NCBI RefSeq assembly: GCF_014066305.1
Contig: NW_023501085.1
Location: 62,001-126,000, forward strand
Reading direction: 5' to 3'
DNA: 64,000 nt
Origin: Letharia columbiana
Taxonomy: Eukaryota > Ascomycota > Lecanoromycetes > Lecanorales > Parmeliaceae
The position numbers and the translations under genes were made by a program. The notes beneath the pieces are model-generated. The model was not told where the DNA came from. It saw nothing but the letters and a program-made list of their open reading frames with translations, and made no database searches. Each line of letters starts with the position of its first letter. Position 1 is the first letter of the stretch. Of the stretch, positions 42,866 through 53,531 are shown in pieces.

Positions 42866-45800
42866 CTATGTGGACCATTTTAACTCCCGTCCACACTTCT
42901 CAGAGATTCTTGCCTTGATCGTCTCCTTGTGCTGTTCAGCCATGTCCAGGAACTTCTCAATCTCCTCTCTGTCGGTCTTCTCGCAGAGACTCAAGATCTT
43001 TCCCGGATTCAATTCTCTCAAGGTGCTGGAAGGTGACTTCTTCCTCCTTGCTCCTTCATCCACCGAATCGTCAAAACCTTGCTCCCATCTAAACAAGCGT
43101 ACCTCCATTCCAATTGCAAGAATGACGTATGGGTCGTCAGCGCCTATCACCTCACCCTCTGGATAGTTGTCGTGTTTAATTTTGCCGTCGTCGGTATGGT
43201 CTAGATTTTCGCTAGCCTCGCGGATGATGTCATCCCAAAGATCGTCCCAATACTTGCTCGGTCTCTTCACACGTAGGTAGAGGTAGTGAAATTTCTTTGC
43301 TTCTTGACTGAAGCTTTGTTGTGTGCCAAAGTAGCACAAGGTGTTTGGGGGAAGGGTCCAGGCTGGCTCCTCAGTCTTTCGTACGGAATGCTTTAGGGCC
43401 CGTGTAACATCTTTCCAGAACTGTCCGAGTCTGTTGCAGAGAAGTCAGCATTATCTAGAAAAGTTTGAAGACCTATTTGGACAGTCACTGGGAGTGGAGC
43501 TCTTGCATGAACAAAATGATATAGGGTTTCAGGCGACAAGATGAACTCCACTCACGTTGACGTCTCGCTTTCAGTGTCAATTTCGTATCCATCAATTTCG
43601 TATGCATCAATGACCCTTCCCCATGGGGTGCCCTCAGAGCCATACGACGAGGATTCCTCAACGTGACGCCTGCAGTGTTTTGTCAGCTCAGTCCACCGTT
43701 GGTAACATGTCCTCCTGTCAGACTCTCGAGACGATATGTTGGGAAATTATATGAAATGACGTCCAGTCACGAACAAGGACCAACCGCGAGCAAGATGGAG
43801 GAATGTATGTTTTGATCAACTCACCATGCTGCACGTCTCTTGCGCTTGCGGGCTTTGTCGGCCCTAGGTGTTGAGACACACAACCCTCGAAATCGAACAC
43901 TTTCATTGGCGACATACGTCTTTCTATTCCATTCATATCCCGCAACAACGAGACATTCTAGCCCATCACGAAGGCCACCGCCTGAGTGAAGCCAAACTTC
44001 CATCTGCCGGTCCGAGAATACCTCCACTGCGAGGAAGTCAGGAGAAGGCAGAGGGTCCTGTGTACCCGTATCCTCATCCTTCGGGATCAAAAGAGCTGGA
44101 TCGTTAGGCAAAGGCTCGAGAAATACTATGTTGTCCATGACTAGGGGTCTTTGTTGACAGATACGTCGAAACCTCCTAGAAACTTTCAGGCACGAATTGT
44201 AAGTTCTAATATCCGACACATTGCGCAACACCATCTCACAGATCTCTTCTGGTAGTCGTGCTTCGTTCGCTTGGGTTAGTCGCAGAGTCTCAAGGGTTGT
44301 AGCTTCGAAGAATTGGATCAAAGCCACGAAGGAATTCTTTATCAAAGCCTTCGTCACTGGAGCCTTTTGGATTAGCTCCACCTCGTATTCGCTCCCTTTC
44401 GCTCCCTTCGTCGCTCGTTCTCGCATCTTCTTCGCTCGCCTCCGTTTCCTCAGACTCTTTCACCGCATCTTTATCCTCTCCTTTCGCTTCTACGTAAACA
44501 TCTTTCGTTCCCTCCCCGATTTTCCCTTCATGACCATGCTCCTCGCTTTTCACGTCTTCGTTACTGTCTTCACCACAGTCGCTCTTACCATCCTGCTGGC
44601 CTAAATGTTGCCTGACTCGCTCAACATCCGTTGTGTCGAAATCTTCGTCGATCTTTTTGATATTCTTGGTAAATCTTGCATCATAGAATGCGTCAAGCGC
44701 TTCATCGCCATATCTCGCCCGAGAGTCCTTGGAAAGGTTAGTGTTAATAGATACCAGGGGCATGAGTTCCGTATGATCAACACTCCCATCTGGCCTTGAC
44801 TTGATCAGAACCAGATGCTCAATTGATATGAGGACTGCATTGAAGGATTTTTGGGTACAGTTGGCACGTCCATACTCTATAGCATTGGCGATGGCCTTTT
44901 CAAAAACGCCAGGATAGTCCAGCTGTGGTGTTAGACAGATCAAGGCTCCCTCGAACCAGTACTTCGTTTCCTCTGGGGCGGAGCCCTCCGGTAAGCCATC
45001 CATGTGATACCCGACCCCTAACGAAGATGCCAACTCTGGATCGCCCTCAGACTCGTTGCCTGTTATCATTCCGAGGTACAAACCCTCGCCATACGGCTTT
45101 TGGGCGTGGCGTTGATCCACTAGAGCAAGATTTTCGCCACCAGCAGCAAGGCAGAGGATAAAAAACGCAAGCTCACGGAACGGCAAATCTTGGGCTTGCC
45201 AGCCAAGTAAAGTGACACAAAGATCTCGTTGCTGTGATTGTTGGAAGAAGTCGAACAACATCCACCGAAGTCGAGGTCCGGTGAGGCAGGAGCGCGGGAT
45301 GTGATCAAGGCTCTTGGGTCTGACTAGTCTCGTCTGCAACGTCTCATATTCTGTGGAGACTGTAAAGCTTGGCGGGTCTAACGACAAAGTAGCGATTGAA
45401 TCTGCAGGAAGAAGTTGCGGTAGCAAAAATCGATTGCCCTCGGTGTCAAGAAAGAGCGCCTTAATCCACTCATCATTTCGGGGGATATGTTTCAGGCGGA
45501 AGTGGGCACCGCTATCAACAGAGAAGACTTCTCGGTCGAGGTCGATGGTGTAGGTCCATTCGATGTAGCCGTCAGCGAACCCCGATGCATAAAAGGGTGG
45601 GGCATCTTGCGGTAAACTGTCATCAAATGCAGCGTGGAAGATAGGCCTGTAAGGCTCATTTTCGCGGAGCTTGTGCATATCCTCAGGCTGGATGATCAAG
45701 AGTTTCTGTAGTAGCGAGTCCCATTTGGCGAAGAAGTCGCGCTGAGACTGGAGCCACTTCTGATACTCTTCAGGATCCACTGGGATACCATTCACCAGTG

Positions 45801-45894
45801 ACTTTCCAAGACCATCAGGATAGCTGTCATAATTATTGTAGAAGATCCAGAAACGACCTTTGAATTTGATGATTCTGTATCCGCGAGTGCCCAT
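42866..45894 (-). CDS. large fungal F-box protein, about 915 aa (one frameshift)
   Basis: Exons 45894-43825, 43669-43556 and 43430-42866. Introns have gtgagt-type donors and cag acceptors. The total is 2749 nt, one base too many for 916 codons. The extra base lies at 44292-44293, where the first frame ends in LRGFDPILRSYNP and the second continues ETLRLTQANEARLPEEICEM. Residues 1-450 are a conserved-looking globular region (GTRGYRIIKFKGRFWIFYNN start). An acidic linker is next. Then comes an F-box-like motif (LPEEICEMVLRNVSDIRTYN, then SRRFRRICQQRPLVMDNIVF), and a C-terminal region with WTLPPNTLCYFG and YLYLRVKRPSKYWDDLWDD. The final exon is confirmed by splice phase. It is likely a substrate adaptor of an SCF ligase; the target is unknown. 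Confidence 0.75.
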
Positions 45895-46526
45895 GGTTAC
45901 GTCGAATGCAGTGAAGAGTTTCGAATGCTGACGAACTGCTGTGATGAAGGAAGGATTGTATCCGTGGTGTCTCGCTGCGAATTTTGCCGTGGGGGCTGTT
46001 GCCTATGGTTAATGGTCAACGTAGGTGCCAGAAGGGTAGAATGTAGGCTGTGAAGTCTAGGGGTCAAGCTGGATTGATGCCTACTTGAGACTAGTGGCAC
46101 TGTGCTGAAAATCCCACTCTAACTTGACAGGGAATCCTTCTATGCATGCAAACAGGCATGCTATGGAAGTGCTTGGTCTCTCAACAATGCAGGCGAACTT
46201 TGTTATCGCGACAGACAATGTGATGCTGCTCAGAGTGTTTGCAGATTCTGCAAGCTGGCTAGAATGACAAGCAAACGGTGTAAGTTTGGAGGGGGTGGAA
46301 TGTCGAGGAGGAAGCATGTGCTACTTCCGTAGTAGGCAGAAGCTGCTAACCCGAAGGGGCTTAGCGAGCTTAGCACTTGGAGGGACTGAGGCAACAGCGC
46401 AAAGGCGAACATAGAAGTGATTGTGTAATCAAATTGAACCAATCACACTCCCACAGTAGGTTTAGCGCAGTAACGCGCACGGCACGCCAAGCAAACCAAC
46501 CGTGTGGCAACTAGAGGCCGCGTAGT
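45895..46526. other. intergenic region upstream of the F-box gene
   Basis: About 630 bp between the F-box gene start and the transposon. It presumably contains the F-box gene promoter. No other gene is seen. Confidence 0.4.
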
Positions 46527-46536
46527 GACATTCGAG
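46527..46536. repeat. left target-site duplication gacattcgag
   Basis: Ten-base direct repeat identical to 47212-47221, immediately outside the terminal inverted repeats of the element. Confidence 0.9.
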
Positions 46537-47211
46537 GGGCTAATTACTAATTCATACCCCGAAACTATAAATCCTTACCGAATCATACCGAATCATACCC
46601 CTGGTTTCAGTAATTTATTATTACTTGGGGTATGATTCGGTAATTTGCCATTTATGATAAAAATCGCAAAGGAGAAAATTCGCGATCTAGGCTATCCGAC
46701 CATAGAAAAGAGGAAATATCTCCGACCGTATTTAATGGGTAATCTATCAGCTTAAATATATTAGATGAAAGCCGAGTGGGTGTTAGCAGCAGCCCTCACG
46801 GGGTCCTGCACCTGCGACGGCCCTACGGGGTCTCTATTTAGGTTCAAATAGGGGTGTCTGGCTATCGGCAGACACCCCCGGGACCAGGCTTTTTTACGCT
46901 TGACAGCTAGACACCCCTATTTAGACCTAAATAGGGCCCTCGTAGGGCCGTCGTAGGGCCCCCCGTGGGGGCTGCTGCTAATAGTGGGCTAAATTTAACC
47001 CCCCAGCCTGTCTACACCCAGTCTGTGGACTCTTATATATATTCTTTACTCCCAATAATCTACACAGCAAGTTTGATAAATTACCGAATCATACCCCAAG
47101 CAATTAATCCTTACCGAATCATACCCCAAATTTTGTGGGGTATGATTCAGTAATTAGGGGTATGATTCGGTAAGGATTCATAGTTTCGGGGTATGATTCG
47201 GTAATTAGCCC
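46537..47211. mobile_element. non-autonomous TIR DNA transposon (MITE-like), 675 bp
   Basis: The element starts gggctaattac and ends gtaattagccc. Its terminal inverted repeats extend about 50-55 bp with few mismatches; shared inner blocks are ataccccgaaactat and atccttaccgaatcatacc. The 10-bp target-site duplication gacattcgag flanks it exactly. The motif accgaatcatacccc recurs in both orientations several times inside, as subterminal repeats. The core (about 46783-46980) is a second, nested inverted repeat whose arms begin agcagcagccc and end gggctgctgct, with atttaggt and aataggggtgtct inside both arms. No coding capacity is seen. A 9-11 bp duplication and long TIRs fit Mutator-like elements best. 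The nested foldback could be a separate element inserted into the first. Confidence 0.9.
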
Positions 47212-47221
47212 GACATTCGAG
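47212..47221. repeat. right target-site duplication gacattcgag
   Basis: Perfect copy of the ten bases at 46527-46536. Confidence 0.9.
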
Positions 47222-47366
47222 GTGCCAGAATATTAGGGCATTCGATCATAGGCTTTTTCCTGCTCTTTACGATAAATTTCCAACGATGATTCGTTTCATC
47301 TAGAGCTCCGCCTCCCCGTCTACGATCAAGACTCTTCTTCGCACAATCCTACATGGCTCGTACAAT

Positions 47367-48861
47367 CTAAGCAGCAAACGCATAACTTCCAAGCACGGCA
47401 TACACATCCCAGGGACAAGTTCCGCCATTCTGTCCCAAAATCTGTGCGACGACGCTCGCGTTCCGAATGCCCATCTCGTCGGACATGAACCGCAGTTGCT
47501 GGATGATCCATGCCTTGATTTGGGTTGTGGAGCTAGCATGTAATCCAGCGACGTAGAGTGGGAAGAGCAGAGTGTAGCATCGTAATCTCTGGGTCGTGGA
47601 GTAGGTCTTGCTCCTCGGTGTGGGGCTTTCGTGTTCTGTGAATTGAGGCGCAGTGGCACAGATATCTTTCGCTATGCCGTTGATGTAGCCAGTCGCGATG
47701 GCTGAGTTGCGGGGAGAAGAGCCGTTGTTAAAAGGCCCTGTGTCTGGGGAGACGCGGTGTGTGCGTATTATGTCATTCAATAGGATCCTCATGACCCGGA
47801 GAACGTTCCACCCCTGAGTAACGAGGTGATCTGGATACGCATCGTAGCGTTTCTCGAACACTCGTTCCGATATTTCTTCTAGATATGTCGTATTGTAGAG
47901 CCATGTTGAAGCCATATGCTTTCCAAGTGACACAAATTCATGGTCAAGCTCGGTCGCGCGAGCGATGATATCGAAGCTGAGAAGGCACCCATCTTGAATG
48001 GCCCCTTTTAGATTAGCATATTTGACCACCAGGCCGGAGAGCCGCCATTTCGGATCATCCTTATTTAAGAAGGGCTCAAGATCAGAGCGAAGTTTGATCA
48101 ACGCAGGCGGCACTGGAGAATTTGCCGAGACGCAGCTGATGAGAAGATTGGTGCTCAGGCGTGCTGACAGCCGGTGACCCGTATAGTCTTGGAGCAGCGG
48201 GCTCTCACGCATCTCGACCAGGGCAAGAGCACCGTTGATATGACTCATCCAGGAACCGATCGATCGAGGATTGTTGTTCGTGATTTTTTCAAAAAGGTCG
48301 AGGAGGAGCACTGCTGAGAGTGTTGAGTCACTCGTCGCAGATTCAGGGCTACGGAGTGCTTTGTTTAGCAGCGGCAGAGCAGATAGGTACTTTTCTCGAG
48401 AAATATGCGAAGCCTGTTCGCAATCGAATTGGAAAGAGAAGAACGCTAAGCTGACGGCATCAACACTCGCAATCAGGGGTCTGTCCGATGGAGAATGTTC
48501 GTAGAGAGGTTCTAGGACATCATAGGTTTTTGAGAAGCCGGATACATAATGAAAAAAGAATGCGTTCCTCGCCCTATCTTGGATAGTGGTAGCCAAAGTG
48601 CGCGGGATGGGTTTTGAACTACAGCTCAACGCTTTCTGCCTGGTCGCCTGGGTTTCGTCGCGGACTCTCAGCTGCTCGGTATCACGATAGCCGGAGCAAA
48701 TATGGGTCGCTCTGATGCATTGACCACAGGAGTCTCTTTGGAGGTCACACTGATGTCTCGTCAGTGAGAAAAGAGACTTGGTCAGGCATTTGGGAGCTTA
48801 CACGGAGCTTCCTCTTTCTACACCGCAGGCAAGCTTTGGAGGGTTTGCCACGGTACACCAT
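47367..48861 (-). CDS. Zn2Cys6 transcription factor
   Basis: Two exons, 48861-48802 and 48749-47367, give 480 residues. The short first exon encodes MVYRGKPSKACLRCRKRKLR, and the second begins CDLQRDSCGQCIRATHIC. Together they form the binuclear cluster C-x2-C-x6-C-x6-C-x2-C-x6-C, intact only after splicing. The rest resembles the middle-homology region common in fungal Zn2Cys6 regulators: FFFHYVSGFSKTYDVLEPLY, SATSDSTLSAVLLLDLFEKI and RSIGSWMSHINGALALVEMR. It is divergently transcribed from the dehydrogenase gene with 324 bp between start codons, so it may regulate that gene. The frame is intact. Confidence 0.9.
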
Positions 48862-49185
48862 GATTTCGCTCACTCACACCGCTACAACAGGTACCATAAG
48901 GAGCAAGACTCCCAGACCCGGATGTCAAGACGGGAAAGGCTGCTTTGACCTGCTATGCCGCCGAGATTCAAGAGCCTGCGCATGGAGGCTGCCCCACACA
49001 GCGCGGACTTAAGGTAGTCGGCGATAGAATCTGACTATGCCCGAAAGCGTAGGTGTTCCGTTGTTATCATGTGACTCCACTCTAAAGCCGACCGAGAGCC
49101 ACAAGAATCGTGTATAAGAGATGAGCTCTCTCCCAAACATTTCGCTCATCCAATTTACTCAAACACAAGGAAACCTATCCAAGAA
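48862..49185. promoter_or_regulatory. bidirectional promoter of the Zn2Cys6 / SDR pair
   Basis: 324 bp separating two divergent start codons. No TATA box was picked out. Zn2Cys6 proteins commonly bind paired CGG triplets; several cgg/ccg occur here (for example cccggatg near 48917 and gccgac at 49088), but no clean palindrome was identified. Confidence 0.5.
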
Positions 49186-50146
49186 ATGCCTTTCCAATAC
49201 AAACACGTCCTCATGGTCGGTGCTACATCTGGCATCGGTGCCGCAATGGCCGACCGTCTTGTCCAGGAAGGCTCTAAAGTCATCGCGGTGGGCCGCAGAC
49301 AAGACAGGCTCGATGACTTCGTCCACAGACATGGCAAAGACAAGGCCAGTGCCGCGAAATTTGACATTACCGATCGGCAGAACATGGACGCGTTCGTGAG
49401 AGAGTTGGTCCCCCCCCCACGCTTGTCCTCTAGGCTACTATGACACCAATGTTCTTACAGCCATCTACAATAGCATCACACACACCTACCCCGAGCTGGA
49501 CTGCGTCTTCCTGAACGCCGGAGTTCAAAGCCAGGTCAACCTCGCACAGCCAGCGAAAGTTGACTTGTCCGCTTTCCACTCCGAGATCACCACCAACTTC
49601 TCCTGCTTCGTGGATCTGACGGTGAAGTTTCTGCCCTTCCTCATGAGCAAGGACACCGAGACGAGCTTGATATAGTACCTTTCGCTCCACCCCACCAACC
49701 CCAAACTGGTCTACTGACAAGCCTAGCACGAGTTCCAACCTCGCCATCGTCCCCGCGGCTCCCCTTCCCGCCTACTGTGCCTCCAAGGCTGCCTTGAACT
49801 CATTCATCTACTGTCTCCGCGAGCAGCTCCGTGACTCATCTGTCAAGGTCATTGAACTATTGCCTCCTCCTGTACAAAGTATGTCCACGTTCGTCCGGAG
49901 GCCAAGTACTTGCGATAGGGCTGACGTCTACAAGCGGAATTACACGACTACATGGGCCATGAAAGCGGACGACAGCTCGGTATGCCAGTGCGCGCATACG
50001 TGGATGAAACGTACCAAGGTCTCGACTCCGGGAGTGACCAAGTCGTCGTTGGATCTATCGGTCCGGCAGACACTTTCAACGAGATTATCGACAAAAGGAG
50101 GGATGCTTTTCAGAATTTGGCAAAGATGATGAGGGGTAGACACTAA
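49186..50146 (+). CDS. short-chain dehydrogenase/reductase, 260 aa
   Basis: Four exons: 49186-49403, 49474-49674, 49727-49878 and 49935-50146. They total 783 nt. The cofactor motif GATSGIGAAMA follows the first beta strand, and KVIAVGRRQDRL suggests NADP preference (Arg-Arg after strand 2). LDCVFLNAGVQS supplies the NAG motif. The catalytic Ser-Tyr-Lys lie in SLIYTSSNLAIV and AYCASKAALNSF (YxxxK). The C-terminus reads VVVGSIGPADTFNEIIDKRR. The overall pattern matches fungal DltE/YdfG-like SDRs of unknown substrate. Exon 1 uses a gttggt donor; the alternatives gtgaga and gtcccc give the wrong phase. All junction phases agree and the frame is intact. Confidence 0.9.
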
Positions 50147-51037
50147 AGTCGCAAGTGTTGTGGTGGAGGAGAGAAAGAGCTTCTATTTCGCTTCCAAGCT
50201 CAAAGTGGGTTCTGATTAGCCACAACGTCCATCACTTTGTTTTCTGCTGGCCTTCTTCATCTATTCAGAATACAGTGGTAGCCCTTTGCCAAAAGAGCTC
50301 CGAGAATCGTGCCATAACTACAGCTTCTCTTTTAAAGCTTTACCTTTCGTGAAAGAGACGTGCATTCTACCAAGTAGAGAGACTTTATGAGTCAAATCAT
50401 CGATCATACCTGTGGTGCTTACGATATTGTAGTAAGATGCACGAACTCTCAATAGGAGACAGTTTCAGGTCCGGAACCGCGCCAGCATGGGAACCGTAGC
50501 CTTCGGACTGTCATCGATCTGGCATCAAGCTTGGCATAGATCTGTAATCGATGCGGCAAGGGTCTGATGCTACACTTGCACGATCCTTTTAGTACCTCTT
50601 CTCACCATTGAGTAGCGCATTTTTTCCTTTCATTAGGCAGATATGCTCTTCAGAAAGAAACAGGCCTAGATGTTCCAATAGCAAGCCGCGGATTCTGTAG
50701 CAGTGTGAAATAGTATACAAGTAGGTGGTCACATATACACGAGCGAGAAACATTTCCCCAAAACAACCCGAAAACAAACCGTGTTCCTCGTTATCACGCC
50801 TTTACCTATTCAACACCATGAGACGATCATCAAACATACTCGCGCCTACGATCGATGATTCCTTCGCCTATCGGAAGACTTCTCGGTGACTGCTCTCTTC
50901 TCCTCATGCTTCCTACACGAATCCACCCGTCAGCAATCATACCCGAAACTCGCCCCTTCCCCTCCTCCTTCTCGCCCATCCTTTCTTCCCTCCCATCCAT
51001 CCCCTCCACCCTCCACCCACAACAAAGAATCAAAAAC
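50147..51037. other. intergenic region, no gene seen
   Basis: About 890 bp between convergent genes (SDR and glycine-zipper). Nothing beyond chance ORFs is seen. Confidence 0.45.
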
Positions 51038-51557
51038 TCACTTATCATACCCCCTCTCCAACGCATTCCCCGCCAAGCCACCAAGCACCAACCCCGCAAT
51101 CGTCGCCCCAATACTGCCCTTCCCATTCCTCTGCGCCGCCTCCTGCGCGATGACGGCCCCCGCCACCGCGCCGATCATGCCCGCGCCGACCCCCCGGTCC
51201 GACGTCGAGAAACGCTCCTTGGCCTTGTCGAGCCGGTTCGACGACGACGACGACGACGACGGATCCTTGTGGGCGGCGCCCTTCTTCGCGGAGCGGTGGG
51301 CCGGGCGCTCGTCTTCGGACGAGGAGCCTGAGCTGCTGCTCGAGGCGTAGCGGGGGGGCTTTGCGGTGGTCGCGCCGGGTCCGGGGTTCGAGGTCGTAGC
51401 GTCTGCCGTTGCTCATGTCCGGCGATGGCGCGTAGTTGTTGTTGTTGTTGTTGTTGTTGTTGTTGGCGGGGGTGTAGTCGGGCTCGTATCTTCCGCCAGA
51501 GTTACCTGCTGGGTTATAGCCGTTGGGCTGCCCTTGGCCGTAGTAGGGGTTCGACAT
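51038..51557 (-). CDS. glycine-zipper membrane-type protein, about 172 aa (one frameshift)
   Basis: ATG at 51557 (MSNPYYGQGQPNGYNPAG), followed by a 10-residue Asn run (tandem GTT codons). The frame then breaks at a run of seven G on the + strand (51352-51358). One base fewer lets it continue as YASSSSSGSSSEDERPAHRS, then NRLDKAKERFSTSDRGVGAG. A double glycine-zipper helix hairpin follows (GAGMIGAVAGAVIAQE; ATIAGLVLGGLAGNALERGY), and it stops at 51038. The length 520 minus 1 gives 173 codons exactly. Glycine-zipper two-helix domains insert in or associate with membranes. The 7-fold TCG run makes a polySer segment. Homologous-looking segments occur in the two WW-domain genes. Confidence 0.7.
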
Positions 51558-53531
51558 GCGAATGGCACTGTACAAATGGGATATGCTGTATGGTATAGCC
51601 TTGCGGTGCTTGTTGTTATAGAAGTCCAAATGGTGGCGTCGCAATCGTATGGGAAAGTAGGGGCTGTAGTTCGAGTGGGTCAATATAGATTACACGCAGA
51701 AGGTTATGTTCACCAAGGTTGAGAGAAGAAAGATGTATATTACTCAGTTCAATGCTACTCAAAAGGTCTTTGAATTGCGTGAGATAAGAAGGCAAACCTG
51801 CTTCAGCGAGGGCGGCATGACAAATTGACTAGCAGACCGAACCCGGGCTGTGCAAAAAAGAAAATTTGATTGGCTGCCGACATGATGTAATCATTTTTAG
51901 GGCTGACGGAACATGGAGGTCCCGCCGCACCTTCCGTTCCCTTTGTGCAGATGATCGAAATCTCCAGTGAAATGTGAAATGTATACAATGAGCATTGACT
52001 GACCGCAGAGCAGTCACGCATACCAGCCTACAGAGTAGCTGGGTACACTGAGGATGCTTTGAACCTGCAGCTAGAACCTCACCGTGTACAGTAAGGGCTA
52101 GCCCGATATGACAGCGAGGCTATGCAAACGCCCTGTCGGGGTGAGAAGAGGCTACAGTAAGCCTTGACACACATTGATTTCAGAGACTGCTGTGGCCCTC
52201 AATATGATACTGTTTGCAGTGTTTTACGAGGGGTTTGGTACCAGTGCGCCCTCGAGAGCGAAAGCGAGGTTTGGCAAGAATGTCTCGGGGCGGCCAGGTA
52301 CGGTCGTATAGCAAGTGGTCTACTTCCTTATTGACTGCCACGATGCTAAGAATTTCTGATGACACCACTGGCCTTCAGGGTTGCCTCGCCCAGCTTGGTG
52401 ACGCTTGACTCGCCATCGGTAGCGTAAGAGACCTCGATGACAAAGCCGTCCATTTTGTGATCACTCGGTGTGCAGGGAGTACCTCCAACTTCATCTTACT
52501 TCTGAAGGTGTCTACATCCACGTTGGTGCGCATCAACAAGTGGAGCCGTAGGTGGCGCCTACGCCGTCGGCGCCAAATGTCATCAGCTTCCAGCTTCTTG
52601 TAGGGCGCATGTCTGCGCTTGCGTGGCGGTACAAGTACTCATCTTCTACGCAAGCAGTGACAAAGCAATCGCTCGAGGAAGAGTTTGTCTCTGGTAGAAA
52701 AGAAGCTTATGGGTTAGTACAGCCGCCTTACTTGATTTTGCTCGACTGATTTGCATTTTTACTCTGGCCACTTTGGCCAAGAAAACGTGGCTGGGTGGTT
52801 GAGTGGGCGGAAGACATGTACGAGCCTACCTGCTCCTTGGCGCCACTGTTGATCACCCATACAACCTGACGGTCAAGTGGCATACTCCGCTCGACCATTC
52901 TAACCTAATCGCAGGCTGCTGCCGGTTTATTGCTGTTGCGAACGCTTGCTGCTGGAAGGGTAGATCACACTCCGAAGGCTCCAGAGCTTGGACTCACCAC
53001 GATCCAAATCAGTCCATACCATGGCTATGCGAAGTAATTGTTGTCCATTGTAGATGCAGAACGCTCGAGATGCAGGCGGTGGCTCGGAACACTGCTTTGT
53101 GGACCGCCGCTCTAGCGCTAGTACGAATTAGGTTATCAATAACGACTGGGGTCAGATTTCCTCAACAAAGCCTTCCAAGTAAGTCGGAAGCCTGCCACTG
53201 TCGCCGATGCACATACAAGTGGGCTTCTTGTTCTATATTTGCTCTTGTTACCTTCTTTTTCTATTGGTCAAAAGTACTTGCTGATCACAACCTTTTGTTG
53301 CCTTTGGGGTTTAATCTCGTCAACTGATGAGTACTTTGTCTAAGTAGACAACGAGGCAATCTTAATTTTCTTTTTGGTACTCTGTAGTATTCTCAGTCCA
53401 TGTATAAGCTTTATTTCTCTTGTAGTTTTGCGCAGGGCTCACACCCAAGAAATTGGTGACGTTCTGTGACACATTCACTTCGTGCCATTATTTCAGTATC
53501 TTCTGCTTCTACATTTTCAGTTCTCGCCAGG
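51558..53531. other. 2-kb intergenic region, no gene supported
   Basis: It lies between divergent genes. Short ORFs such as 52552-52749 (ending SLEEEFVSGRKEAYG) look mildly coding but have no context. The final 130 bp before 53532 are T-rich. Confidence 0.35.
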
